A stretch of DNA of 64,000 nt from Actinacidiphila yanglinensis (GTDB lineage Bacteria > Actinomycetota > Actinomycetes > Streptomycetales > Streptomycetaceae): positions 62,001 to 126,000 of the forward strand of contig NZ_FNVU01000010.1 of NCBI RefSeq assembly GCF_900107965.1. Reading direction: 5' to 3'. The stretch's first letter is position 1, and every line of letters starts with the position of its first letter. The notes below the pieces were generated by a model that worked only from the letters and a program-made list of their open reading frames with translations, had not been told where the DNA came from and did no database searches. Shown here in pieces: positions 1-8,300 of the stretch. The position numbers were made by a program, and so were the translations under genes.

Positions 1-1236
1 TACGAGTACATGAGCGGCGAGAACCTGATGCCCTGGTTCCAGGGCGCCGGCGCGCACTACCTCTACCTCTCCGGCCAGGACCAGACGCAGGCGTTCGGCG
101 TCGACTACTTCACCACCGTCTCGCCGTACGCCCTGGGCGGCGTGACCGCGCCGGTCGAGGAGCGCAAGACGGTCCCGGAGCTGTACGGCACGGCCTGGTA
201 CGACAACCCGGCGGCCGGCTTCACCTCGTCGTCGGAGTCCCAGAACACCTACGTGTACTTCCCGCTGTCCACCAACGCCCATTCCGGCGGCGCGCGTTCG
301 GGCGCGTACGGCACCTGCGGGCTGGTGCTGTCCGACGACGCCGCCTACGTCGCCGCCCACAACGGCACGCTGCCCTCCGACTTCGTCGCCTACCGCAACG
401 CGCGCGCCACCAAGTCCTGGTACCTGTTCGACGACGAGATCGTGGTGCTCGCCGCAGGCGTCGGCGACGGTGCGGGCCGCGCGGTGACCACGACGTTCGA
501 CACCCGCATCGCCGCGGCCTCGGACCCGGTCACGGTCTCCGGCGCGCTGCGCGACGGCAGCCCGTTCACCGGCCCCGGCACCGCCCCGCTGGCGTGGCTG
601 CGCTATGCGGACACCGCCCAGGGCACCGCGATCGGGTACGTCCTGCTCGACGGTCCCGGCCAGGACCCGCACGCCCAGGTCCGGGTGGGCCTGGAGACCG
701 TGACCCGCAGCCGGCAGGCCATCCGCACCTCCAACCCGAACACCGCGGTGACCAAGCAGGTCTTCTCCCTCGGCCACGACCAGCCGGCCGGCGACGCGCC
801 CGCGTCGTTCGCGTACGCGCTGGTGCCGGGCGGGACCGAGAGCGCGCTGCGGTCGTACGGCACGGCCGGGGCGCCCGGGCACCGCGGGCCGCTGTCGGTG
901 CTCGCCAACTCCACCGCGTTCCAGGCCGTCCGGCACGCCGGGCTCGGGATCACCGCGGCCAACGCGTTCACCCCCGGATCGCATCGCACCGGGGCGCTGG
1001 AGGTCGACGGCCCCGCCTCCGTGATCGTCCGCGAGCCGCGGGGCGGCGAGGTCTCCGTCTCGGTGGCCGACCCGACGACCGCGCGGGACACCGTCACCGT
1101 GACGTTGCGCGGGCGGCGGCTGCGCGTGGTGTCCGCCGACGACGGTGTCCGCGTCACCCGCGCCCAGGGTGCGACCCGGATCGAGGCCACCACCCGGCAC
1201 ACCTACGGCGCGACGTTGAACGTGACGCTGCGCTGA
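1..1236 (+). CDS. Polysaccharide lyase family 8 protein, 3' part only
   Basis: The frame is open from base 1, so the gene begins outside the window; 411 residues are visible. The segment WFQGAGAHYLYLSGQDQ near the start and the following beta-rich sequence match the central domain of PL8 lyases (hyaluronate, chondroitin or xanthan lyases), which cleave uronic-acid polysaccharides by beta-elimination. The last 80 or so residues fit the C-terminal Lyase_8_C sandwich. The catalytic Asn/His/Tyr of this family sit in the N-terminal alpha-toroid, which is not in view, so activity and substrate cannot be judged. Such enzymes are normally exported. Its last 34 bases overlap the convergent regulator gene on the other strand. 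Family call is firm, substrate unknown. Confidence 0.85.
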   Translation, partial: YEYMSGENLMPWFQGAGAHYLYLSGQDQTQAFGVDYFTTVSPYALGGVTAPVEERKTVPELYGTAWYDNPAAGFTSSSESQNTYVYFPLSTNAHSGGARSGAYGTCGLVLSDDAAYVAAHNGTLPSDFVAYRNARATKSWYLFDDEIVVLAAGVGDGAGRAVTTTFDTRIAAASDPVTVSGALRDGSPFTGPGTAPLAWLRYADTAQGTAIGYVLLDGPGQDPHAQVRVGLETVTRSRQAIRTSNPNTAVTKQVFSLGHDQPAGDAPASFAYALVPGGTESALRSYGTAGAPGHRGPLSVLANSTAFQAVRHAGLGITAANAFTPGSHRTGALEVDGPASVIVREPRGGEVSVSVADPTTARDTVTVTLRGRRLRVVSADDGVRVTRAQGATRIEATTRHTYGATLNVTLR

Positions 1237-2105
1237 GCCGGGTCGCCCGGGCGTTCCTGCGCGACGTGCTCCTCCCGTACTGCGCGCAGGAACGCCAGTG
1301 AGGCCGCCGGCGTGAGGGCGGTGTCCCGGAGCAGGTCGTAGGCGAGGCGCAGCGGTTCGACGTCCTCGGGTTCCTCGACGAGGTGGCCGCTCCAACTGCT
1401 CTGCGTGTAGGCGACGGTGTGGCCGTCCTCGAAGAAGATCAGTTCCAGGCAGCTGCGGATGTGGTGCGGTCCGGTGCCGAACGGGACGACGTGCAGCGAG
1501 ATGTCGGGCTGCTGCGCCACCTCGATCAGGTGCTCCAGTTGGGCGGTCCACGCCTGCGGGTCCCGCGCCCCGCGCCGCAGTACCGCCTCGTCGATCAGCG
1601 CCCGGTAGTGCACGGGGTTCGGTCCGGTGAGGCGGTCCTGCCGCTTGAGCCGGGCGGCGACCTGGGTGCCCAACTGCTCGACGCTGCGCGGCCGCGCGGA
1701 GCGGAGGTGTTCCTCGGCGTACTGCTTCGTCTGGAGCAGGTAGGGCACCGCGCTGACGGCGTACTCCTGGACGCTCACCGCGTCCGCCTCCAACGGGACC
1801 AGCCCGAGGAACGGGCGGTCCTTCGCCTCGCGTCGGGCCAGGTGCCACAGCTTCACCAGCAGGGTCCCGGTCCCGTACACCTTGTCCAGCGCGGCGGCCG
1901 CTTCGAGCGTGCCGAGTCGCGTGCCGCGCTCCAGCCGGTGCAGGTAGCTCTGCTCGTACATGCAGAGCGCCGCGAGTTGCACCAGGGTCAGCCCGGACTG
2001 CTGCCGACGGTAGGCCAGTTCGCTCGTGTACACCTCCCGCGCGGACACCCACTCCCAGTCGAACGGGTCCTTCCGGGTACGGCTCCCGCCGCTGCTGCCG
2101 GACAT
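1203..2105 (-). CDS. Helix-turn-helix regulator with DUF5753 domain
   Basis: 300 residues. An XRE-type helix-turn-helix lies at about residues 28-80 (LTLVQLAALCMYEQSYLHRL), followed by a DUF5753 domain to about residue 280. Start is ATG at 2105, preceded on the minus strand by GAGAGGAG. Proteins of this kind are abundant in Streptomyces; WhiJ-like members work with small DUF397 partners in developmental or antibiotic control. This one has no DUF397 gene directly beside it but lies back to back with a second DUF5753 regulator that does. Its 3' end overlaps the convergent lyase gene, so transcription of one could interfere with the other. DNA-binding role is likely; its target is not known. Confidence 0.85.
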   Translation of the reverse strand: MSGSSGGSRTRKDPFDWEWVSAREVYTSELAYRRQQSGLTLVQLAALCMYEQSYLHRLERGTRLGTLEAAAALDKVYGTGTLLVKLWHLARREAKDRPFLGLVPLEADAVSVQEYAVSAVPYLLQTKQYAEEHLRSARPRSVEQLGTQVAARLKRQDRLTGPNPVHYRALIDEAVLRRGARDPQAWTAQLEHLIEVAQQPDISLHVVPFGTGPHHIRSCLELIFFEDGHTVAYTQSSWSGHLVEEPEDVEPLRLAYDLLRDTALTPAASLAFLRAVREEHVAQERPGDPAQRSVTFNVAP

Positions 2106-2211
2106 ACGGTTCTCCTCTCCGTAATGGGTCCACTACCGGGAGGAGTCAGGGTGGCCTAGAGTCTGGGAGTCTTCAACTTGAGTGTTTTGCTCGGAGAGTT
2201 AGGGCTCTCGC

Positions 2212-3042
2212 ATGGTGAACCGGAAGAAGCTGGACCCCGATAGTTCGCCGGAGGCGGCGTTCGGCCAGCATCTGCGCAGATTACGGGATGAGCGCGGATG
2301 GACGCAGGACGAACTGGGCGCACGTATGAGGTGCACCGGGACGCATATATCCGCCGTCGAAACTGGTCGTCGCCCTCCAACTGGTCATTTCGCGCTGAGT
2401 GCTGACACGGCCTTTGGCACTGGCGACAAGTTCCAACGCATGGTCTCCGCCCTGAAGAACACCGCGCTGTTGGAGGGCTTCCCGGAGTACGTCCGGCAGG
2501 AGGTACGCGCTGCTGAGATCAGGGTGTTCGAGGTCGGACTCGTTCCCGGTCTGCTCCAGACACCGGAGTACGCGGCGGCGATCACCGGGAGCGCGGTGAG
2601 TCGGGGGTCGATCACCAAGCAGCAGGCAGAGCAACGGCTGGCTCTCCTTGCGGAGCGGCAAGCGTCTCTTATTCGAACCCCGGCGCCTCTCGTCTACGCG
2701 GTACTTGACGAGAGCTGTATCCGGCGCCCGGTCGGGGGGTTGGGGGTCATGGCAGCTCAGTTGGATCGGCTCGTTGAGTTCGCCGAGCTGCCGTCCACGG
2801 TTCTCCAGATCGCCCCGTTCAGCCTTGGTGCACGGCGCGCGTTTGACCTGCCTGTCTACCTGTTGACCCTGCCGGATCGCTCCCTCGTGTCCTACGCCGA
2901 GTCTGCTCATCGTGGACATCTTGAGCGCGAAAGCACGTTCGTACTGCCCATGCTGACGGCCTACCATCACCTACAGGTGGAAGCTCTGTCCCAAGCGGAC
3001 ACCGTCGCCATGATCAGCACGTTACGAAAGGGCACGCCGTGA
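2212..3042 (+). CDS. Helix-turn-helix regulator with DUF5753 domain (WhiJ-like)
   Basis: 276 residues. Residues 14-70 form an XRE helix-turn-helix (LRRLRDERGWTQDELGARM, then THISAVETGRR), and residues 95-270 form the DUF5753 domain (EVGLVPGLLQTPEYA is typical). The gene stop overlaps the GTG start of the following DUF397 gene in a GTGA arrangement, so the two are translationally coupled. This is the classic pairing in which the regulator acts with the small acidic DUF397 protein, proposed for some pairs to behave as a toxin-antitoxin couple. Base composition is visibly less GC-rich than the neighbours, especially around 2150-2500, which hints at horizontal acquisition. Confidence 0.88.
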   Translation: MVNRKKLDPDSSPEAAFGQHLRRLRDERGWTQDELGARMRCTGTHISAVETGRRPPTGHFALSADTAFGTGDKFQRMVSALKNTALLEGFPEYVRQEVRAAEIRVFEVGLVPGLLQTPEYAAAITGSAVSRGSITKQQAEQRLALLAERQASLIRTPAPLVYAVLDESCIRRPVGGLGVMAAQLDRLVEFAELPSTVLQIAPFSLGARRAFDLPVYLLTLPDRSLVSYAESAHRGHLERESTFVLPMLTAYHHLQVEALSQADTVAMISTLRKGTP

Positions 3043-3248
3043 CGACCCAAACTCCGCGTTGGTTCACGTCTTCGTACAGCAGCAACGGCGGGGCCTGCGT
3101 CGAGGTTGCCGTCAACCTCGTTGCCGCACAGGGCTTGGTCCCGGTCCGTGACTCCAAGGACCCGAGCGGCCCAGCACTGGCCCTCCCCGCCGACGCGTTC
3201 GCCTCGTTCGTCGCGGGCATCAAGGCGGGCGACTTCCCCCTCGCCTGA
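3039..3248 (+). CDS. DUF397 domain protein
   Basis: 69 residues from a GTG that overlaps the upstream regulator stop. The whole protein is one DUF397 domain: WFTSSYSSNGGACVEVA near the start, VRDSKDP in the middle and a hydrophobic AFASFVAGIK segment at the end are the family hallmarks. DUF397 proteins are small partners of DUF5753/XRE regulators in Streptomyces and modulate their activity, probably by direct binding. Coupling to the regulator just upstream strongly supports a partnership. No catalytic motif is seen. Confidence 0.9.
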   Translation: MTTQTPRWFTSSYSSNGGACVEVAVNLVAAQGLVPVRDSKDPSGPALALPADAFASFVAGIKAGDFPLA

Positions 3249-3271
3249 CCCGGGTCGGGGAGTCAGAAGCG

Positions 3272-3604
3272 ATGGCTGCTGCGCGATACCGGGCCGAGAG
3301 CGAGAACGGCGACCATATCGATGACCCGTCCGAGGACGCCCTGTTCATGCTGATCGAGGACCTCAACGACTCGGGCAACACCTTTGTCGTGATCCAGCCC
3401 GACGAAGACGATCCGGCCTGGTTCACGTCGGTCGCCGTCCTGGACGACGGCGGCTACGAGGTCGTCCGCCGCGACACCACCCGCCGCGAACACGACGTCG
3501 CGACCGCGACCAGCATCGATCGGGTCGCTCGCGACCTCACGATCTGGATGAGCGCCCGCGACTTTCCCGGGCGGCCCACTCAGCGCACCAAGACGGCCGG
3601 GTAG
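3272..3604 (+). CDS. Small acidic hypothetical protein
   Basis: 110 residues, ATG start 23 bases after the DUF397 stop and on the same strand, so probably cotranscribed. Rich in Asp/Glu (14 of the first 50 residues) with a beta-strand-like core (NTFVVIQPDEDD, WFTSVAVLDDGGYEVV). Size and composition resemble small immunity-type proteins of actinomycetes, but I recognise no named family and see no catalytic motif. GGGGAG lies close upstream of the start. A third member of the regulator/DUF397 unit is the simplest reading; function is unknown. Confidence 0.6.
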   Translation: MAAARYRAESENGDHIDDPSEDALFMLIEDLNDSGNTFVVIQPDEDDPAWFTSVAVLDDGGYEVVRRDTTRREHDVATATSIDRVARDLTIWMSARDFPGRPTQRTKTAG

Positions 3605-3759
3605 GGGGAGCCGTCCGACCAAACCGCCGCTGCCCCGCGGTCCGCGTGCCCAGAACAGCGCGTGATGGGTGGCTTGCCGTCCTCTGGCCGAGCCCGTCTT
3701 CTTGCGGTTCGCCTGCTGGTCGATCTTCCCCCGGATCGCCAGGGTGATGTGAAGGGGCG

Positions 3760-6021
3760 TCAGTCGCCGCGCGGGCGCCAGGCTCGGGCTTGGCGGACGG
3801 CGACGATGGTTGCCCACAGCCACATGAGCACGCTGACAAGCAGGACGATCCCTGTTGTCGACCAGAGCAGTTCCGGGGTGATGTAGGACTTTCCGTCCGC
3901 GGTGACCGGGGCGGCAAGGCCGACGGCGACAACGCTTCCGGCGAGTCCGGCCAAGGCGATTGGGGCGAGCACGGACCAGGCCGAGCTGCTACGGAATAGG
4001 CGCAGGCCGCCGGTGAGAACGGTCAGAGGCGCGAGTGCACGTCCCTGGCGCAGGAATTCGGCCATGGCGCTGAGACCTGCGGTAACTGTGAGTACGCATA
4101 TGCCGATCACGCCGAGCAGTGTGCTCCAACGGCCCTGGTCGCGGTTGGGGATTCCCGCTGTCACCTGATCTTCTCCTGGTGCGCCGACGTGCGCCCCACG
4201 AGGAAAGACTGCGTAAGCCAGGCGTTTGAGGTACGGGATGGAAAGGTCTCTTCCGTCTCTGCTCAGGACGGCGAGGAGAGACTCCTCTGCTGCGGAGGCT
4301 GCGCGATGTGCAAGCTCAACGGTGTCGGTCCGGCGGACGTCCAGAAGGAGCGCGCCGTGCGGTGTCCACCGAATGAATTCCTGCAGTCTGGGATCCTGAG
4401 GTACTCCGCTGATGCGTTGCTCGGTTTTGGGGCACCCGAGTCCGACTGTGGCGAGGGCCTCGCAGCTGCCGTACAGCGACATGGGGGAACCGGCGTTGCC
4501 GGGGTCGGCCGGGGGGACGAGGAGGAGAGCTTCGGTTTCGGGCAGACGGTTGAGGAACGCGCTCATGTCGGAGGGAGGGACGCGGCCGTTGGTCCCGACC
4601 GAGACTGCGCTGCGGCCGATGCGGTCGAGGGTGCGCTGTGCTTCGGCGCTCTGCGAGCCGAAGAGTCCCTGCCAGGCGACTGCCTGCATCAGAACGATCA
4701 GTGCGACGGTGATACCGGTGACCAGCCGGGCAGTGGCACCCGGGTGCGCGGTGATGCGCCGACCGGCCACGAGGGTTCCGGGCAGTGCCCGCCTTTGTCC
4801 CCAACGGGTCAGTACGCGGCCGGCCGCAGCAACGACGGTCGCGACGGCCGCAGGAAGGGTGAGGACAGTCCCTGCGATGCCCGCCCAGCTGATGAGGATG
4901 CGCCCGACGGAGTCGGACCCGGGCTCGGCGAGGCCTGGGCCGCGTACCGCGAGAAGGATCATCAGGGGGCACAATGCCGCCAGTCGGGAGATCCAGGCAA
5001 TACGGGCGGCGCTGCGGGGGCGCGCGTCGGTGGCGGCCTGACGCTGGGCGAGATCCGCCAGGACCACCGCCGCCAGGACAGCCAGCAGAGCCACGACGGG
5101 TGCGACGCCGAGCCACCAGCAGTACTGGCGTAAGAACCCGGAAGAGACGATGTATCCGGTGCAGGGGACGTGGACGTCATATCGCAGCGCCGTAGCGACA
5201 GCTGCCGCGCCGAGCAGTGCGCCGAGAAGGACTGGGAGTGCGGCTTCGCCGATGGCGACCAATGCGCGGTCCCGGCGCCGTCCACCCAGTGCGGTCACCA
5301 GCGCGGTTCTGCGATCGCGGGCGTGCGCGCCGGTGCGTGCCGCGACGAGGAGGAGTGCCAGGCTCGGCAGGCAGAGCATGCCGAGGATCGCGGCCTGAAA
5401 CATCCACTCGGGTTTGTCGTCGTCACGTCCCGATCCAGGTTCGAGCCCGGGGGCGATCGAGCTGCCCGCCGAGGGGCCGAAGCCGGTGATGAGGTCGCTC
5501 GGCTCTTTGGCGGCCAGACCCCCACGGGGGCGGACGTAGGCGAGCCACTCGGTCGGCTCGTCCAGCCCCTCGGCCTTGATGGTGCCCGCCAACCGGCCGT
5601 AGCGGTGATCTATGTCCTCCGCTGCGCCAGCTTTCCGCAGAGCCGGAGACAGCACTGCCTGGCCCGGTGCCGGCCAGGCATCCACCCCTGGAGGCAACGG
5701 CGCATCGCCCTTGTGCGGTGCCAGATAGACCACACTGAAGCGCCGTTGACCGCTGAGCGAGTCAGAACCCACCAGCCAGGTGGTGGAGTTGCCGGAACGA
5801 TGCACGTCGTCGGCGGCGATCACGGGGGTTCTGGCGATGCGGCGTTCTTCCTTGCCGGCATATACGGCGTGGACCGCGATGCTGCTGCCCAAGGAAATGG
5901 TCAAAAACGCGGTGACCAGGGCTAGCGCGGAGAACCGGATGCCTCCGGCCTCGGCTCGCCGGCCGGCGGTGCGCCCGATGGCCAGGAGACGGCCGGTGAG
6001 ACCTCGTGAAGCGGCAGTCAT
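3760..6021 (-). CDS. ABC transporter permease, FtsX/MacB-like
   Basis: 753 residues with about ten hydrophobic segments: one near residues 27-50, a group at about 210-410, one near 430-450 and a final group at about 640-740. Two FtsX-type permease regions are separated by soluble extracytoplasmic stretches (about 55-200 and 460-630), the layout of the large single-chain MacB-type permeases of Streptomyces. The ATG start overlaps the stop of the ATPase gene (ATGA), so the two are translationally coupled. Such transporters move peptides, lipids or lipoproteins out of the membrane or act in peptide resistance rather than import. A small secreted protein gene heads the operon, suggesting it is the cargo or is linked to resistance. 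Confidence 0.85.
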   Translation of the reverse strand: MTAASRGLTGRLLAIGRTAGRRAEAGGIRFSALALVTAFLTISLGSSIAVHAVYAGKEERRIARTPVIAADDVHRSGNSTTWLVGSDSLSGQRRFSVVYLAPHKGDAPLPPGVDAWPAPGQAVLSPALRKAGAAEDIDHRYGRLAGTIKAEGLDEPTEWLAYVRPRGGLAAKEPSDLITGFGPSAGSSIAPGLEPGSGRDDDKPEWMFQAAILGMLCLPSLALLLVAARTGAHARDRRTALVTALGGRRRDRALVAIGEAALPVLLGALLGAAAVATALRYDVHVPCTGYIVSSGFLRQYCWWLGVAPVVALLAVLAAVVLADLAQRQAATDARPRSAARIAWISRLAALCPLMILLAVRGPGLAEPGSDSVGRILISWAGIAGTVLTLPAAVATVVAAAGRVLTRWGQRRALPGTLVAGRRITAHPGATARLVTGITVALIVLMQAVAWQGLFGSQSAEAQRTLDRIGRSAVSVGTNGRVPPSDMSAFLNRLPETEALLLVPPADPGNAGSPMSLYGSCEALATVGLGCPKTEQRISGVPQDPRLQEFIRWTPHGALLLDVRRTDTVELAHRAASAAEESLLAVLSRDGRDLSIPYLKRLAYAVFPRGAHVGAPGEDQVTAGIPNRDQGRWSTLLGVIGICVLTVTAGLSAMAEFLRQGRALAPLTVLTGGLRLFRSSSAWSVLAPIALAGLAGSVVAVGLAAPVTADGKSYITPELLWSTTGIVLLVSVLMWLWATIVAVRQARAWRPRGD

Positions 6022-6794
6022 CGGCTACCCGCCCCGGTGGAAGCAGCTTCAAGGGCTCCGCCGGACAACAGCAGAGTGCGGTCTGCACGTGCGGCGACGC
6101 CCGGATCGTGGGTGACAACGAGCAGCCCGCAGGAGTACTGCCTGGGCAGGTCGAACAGCTGATCGGCGGTGCGGTCCCGGGTGTGGCTGTCGAGTGCCCC
6201 GGTCGGCTCGTCGGCGAGCAAGAGAGCCGGTTCGTTGATCAGCGCACGGGCTACCGCTGTGCGTTGGCGCTCGCCCCCGGACAACTCCTGGCTCGTCACG
6301 GCTTCTGGCACGCCGAGGTTGGCGAGGAGCCTTTGTGCTCGCTGTCGCGCGCCGACGCCGTTGTGGGACAGCAGTGCTGCCAGTACGACATTGTCCAAGG
6401 GGCTGAGTTCCGGCAAGAGTTCGCCGAACTGGAAGACCATGCCGATTCTCTGAGCACGCAGCGAGGCCATGCGCGACGTGCGCAGCGTCGTGATCTCGGT
6501 GCCGACTACCCGGATCGTCCCGGCATCCGGCTTGATCAGCCCGAGGATGCAGGACAGCAGCGTGCTCTTGCCGGAACCGCTCGGACCGGTCACGGCTATC
6601 GATTCGCCGATCCCCAGTGTCAGGGCGAGGCCGTCGAACAAAGCCCGCCCGCCGATCGCATGCCGTAGTGCCCCGACTTCCAGTACCGCCTGGCCGTCTG
6701 CCACGGCTTGGTGTGGCCTACCCACTCGTCCCGTCCTCACTGCGCTGTGTGTAGCTGGATACGGTTGCGGTGGGGCGGTTCGAGACCGCCCCAC
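6018..6794 (-). CDS. ABC transporter ATP-binding protein, MacB/LolD-like
   Basis: 258 residues. Walker A GPSGSGKST lies near residues 74-82, the signature LSGGERQR near 170 and Walker B LLLADEPTGALD near 193, followed by a conserved His in VVTHD. LADEPTGALD is characteristic of the LolD/MacB/FtsE subgroup that pairs with FtsX-like permeases. The first 35 residues are an extra polar tail, so a later start cannot be excluded. It lies 31 bases after the small secreted protein gene and overlaps the permease start by four bases, so all three form one operon. Confidence 0.92.
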   Translation of the reverse strand: MGRSRTAPPQPYPATHSAVRTGRVGRPHQAVADGQAVLEVGALRHAIGGRALFDGLALTLGIGESIAVTGPSGSGKSTLLSCILGLIKPDAGTIRVVGTEITTLRTSRMASLRAQRIGMVFQFGELLPELSPLDNVVLAALLSHNGVGARQRAQRLLANLGVPEAVTSQELSGGERQRTAVARALINEPALLLADEPTGALDSHTRDRTADQLFDLPRQYSCGLLVVTHDPGVAARADRTLLLSGGALEAASTGAGSR

Positions 6795-6825
6795 CGTATT
6801 AACGTGCTGCTAGCGCCCAGCCGCC

Positions 6826-7203
6826 TTAGACGCCGTCACCGGGACGGTCGTCCGGCCCGCATCGGTCCGGCGCGAGTGAGATGTTGACGCAGGCGGTCAC
6901 CTTGCGGACGTAGTTGGTCTCGTCCAAGCCGCTGTAAGCGGTGGTGCCGTGCCCCCCGGAGTTGTCGAGCCGAAGGCCCGTGTTGTACCGGCGGTCGTAC
7001 AGGGAGTAGACGGAGTGGCCGTCCCCCAGAGTGTCCTTGACCGCGACCTGGCCGTTGGTCCCGTGGCTCCAGGTGTACGCGCCGTTGACAGTCGAGTCGA
7101 GACTCTCCCCAGCGCCGGCGGCGAAAGCCTGTCCAGCGCCCGACAGCGCCAGCACAGCGGCTCCCCCCACCAGGACCTTCCCCATGGTTTTACCGAAAAA
7201 CAT
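6826..7203 (-). CDS. Small secreted two-cysteine protein heading an ABC exporter operon
   Basis: 125 residues from ATG at 7203, chosen because GGGAGGG lies six bases upstream on the minus strand; the longer frame upstream lacks a good site and gives a non-natural arginine-rich sequence. Residues 1-29 are a clear signal peptide (MFFGKTMGKVLVGGAAVLA, cut after AFA). The mature part carries DGHSVYSLYDRR, a Gly/Asn/Ser-rich middle and only two cysteines near the end (ACVNISLAPDRCG), which could form one disulfide. The general pattern recurs in small Streptomyces exported proteins of unknown role. Position at the head of an ABC operon recalls bacteriocin loci such as lactococcin 972, but the sequence does not match that family. 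Function is inferred only from context. Confidence 0.75.
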   Translation of the reverse strand: MFFGKTMGKVLVGGAAVLALSGAGQAFAAGAGESLDSTVNGAYTWSHGTNGQVAVKDTLGDGHSVYSLYDRRYNTGLRLDNSGGHGTTAYSGLDETNYVRKVTACVNISLAPDRCGPDDRPGDGV

Positions 7204-7706
7204 AGACCCTCCCCAGTAGGCACCCTTGGACCAGGTGCCTGAGCGTGTATTCGCTTCCTCTGCTACGCGGCAACGGTTCCGTGCGGCTTGTGGGCGGAAC
7301 CGGGTTATCCCTGGACAGGCCCCATCACCAGGCCCGTCCGAGATATCTCCTACTCTCTTGATCCTTCCGCGAGAATCCGCTCGACCTTTCGTACAGCCGG
7401 CGGATCCGGGGCTGTCCCCCGGGGAAAAGCATGGCCGGACCGGTGACCGGTGTCCTTGACGATGAGTGCCCAGCACCTTGACTCTCGGTCCACCTGCGCC
7501 TGCACCTGCACGTGGCCTGAGGGGTGTTCTGCTGGTTGGTTCTCGGGGTCCGGGGGCGGTGGACCAGCGGATTCGGAGCCGCCCCGCATACCACGGCCGG
7601 GACTTCGGCGATCTGCTCGCGCTTGCCGGGCTGTACCACTGGAGCGCGGTCTGGAGGGCTTCACCGACGATTTCTACACGTGCCCTGCCCGCCCTGCGGA
7701 GGAGCG
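7204..7706. other. Gap with promoter region of the exporter operon; no gene recognised
   Basis: About 500 bases between the secreted protein start and the transposase relic. The first 40 bases hold a small inverted repeat just before the ribosome binding site of the minus-strand operon. The remainder holds only short open frames of improbable composition and no RNA gene that I can recognise. Confidence 0.5.
7218..7240 (-). promoter_or_regulatory. Inverted repeat in the leader of the exporter operon
   Basis: AGGCACC (7218-7224) and GGTGCCT (7234-7240) are perfect inverted arms of seven bases around a nine-base loop. It lies just upstream of the Shine-Dalgarno sequence of the secreted protein gene. 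It could be an operator or an mRNA leader hairpin limiting initiation; nothing else identifies the factor. Confidence 0.45.
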
Positions 7707-8192
7707 TTGACCATCGCCATCGGGGATTACTGGTTCTACTCGGCGCTCCGCGATGGGGGTCGGGGCGACGTCGAGCGACGGGAGCTGCTACCCGCCGCGA
7801 CCGCGGACCCTCACGACCCCGGCCGCTGGATGCATGCCACGGCAGCCCGCGATGGGCAGCATCGCCTCGCGGCGGGCATCGAGTATCTCTTTGGCCGGAG
7901 GCCGGCCTTGCGGCGCATGCGGTTCCCCAAGGACGCCGCGATCATTGTGGACGGCACCCTCGTCAATCGCGACCACACCATCGCCGAGCAGGCGAAGATA
8001 TACGGGTACTCCACCAGCCACCAGATCGTCATCGCCGCGGACACCCACTTCGTCGTCGGCATCGGTGGACCGCAACCCGGGAACCGCAACGACTGCAATA
8101 TTGCCGATGGGCGCTATTCGGCCAACGTGGGTGATTCGGCGAGGTGGGCCTTACGCATCGCTCCCTTTTGCCTGGGCGGAGATGTGGCCTGA
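7707..8192 (+). pseudogene. IS5-type transposase relic
   Basis: The stretch from about 7946 to 8100 reads VDGTLVNRDHTIAEQAK, then STSHQIVIAADTHFVVG and PGNRNDC, which match the first half of the DDE catalytic domain of an IS5-family transposase (first catalytic Asp in VDGTL). After NDC the similarity stops and the frame runs into unrelated sequence ending at 8192. The helix-turn-helix N-terminal part and the remaining catalytic residues are missing, so this is an inactive remnant. Confidence 0.6.
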
Positions 8193-8241
8193 AATCCCTT
8201 CTTGTATGGCATTCCGGTCGCGGTGTGTAGTTGTCAGGGGG

Positions 8242-8273
8242 GAGATTCGCCTACTTCGAGGTGGGCGAGTCTC
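8242..8273 (+). promoter_or_regulatory. Imperfect inverted repeat upstream of the AraC-type gene
   Basis: GAGATTCGCC (8242-8251) and GGCGAGTCTC (8264-8273) pair at nine of ten positions around a twelve-base spacer, 27 bases before the chosen TTG start. It could be an operator for the adjacent regulator or a leader hairpin; the evidence is the symmetry and position only. Confidence 0.35.
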
Positions 8274-8300
8274 TGGACACAACATCGCGGGGGGATTCAG

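Noticed and set aside
3660..3886. Separate small gene opposite the end of the FtsX permease
   Set aside because: Overlaps the permease in antisense and has no natural sequence features.
6826..7203. Lactococcin 972 family identity for the small secreted protein
   Set aside because: Context is similar, but the mature sequence lacks the Trp/Tyr-rich SNYYH-type pattern of that family; kept as unknown.
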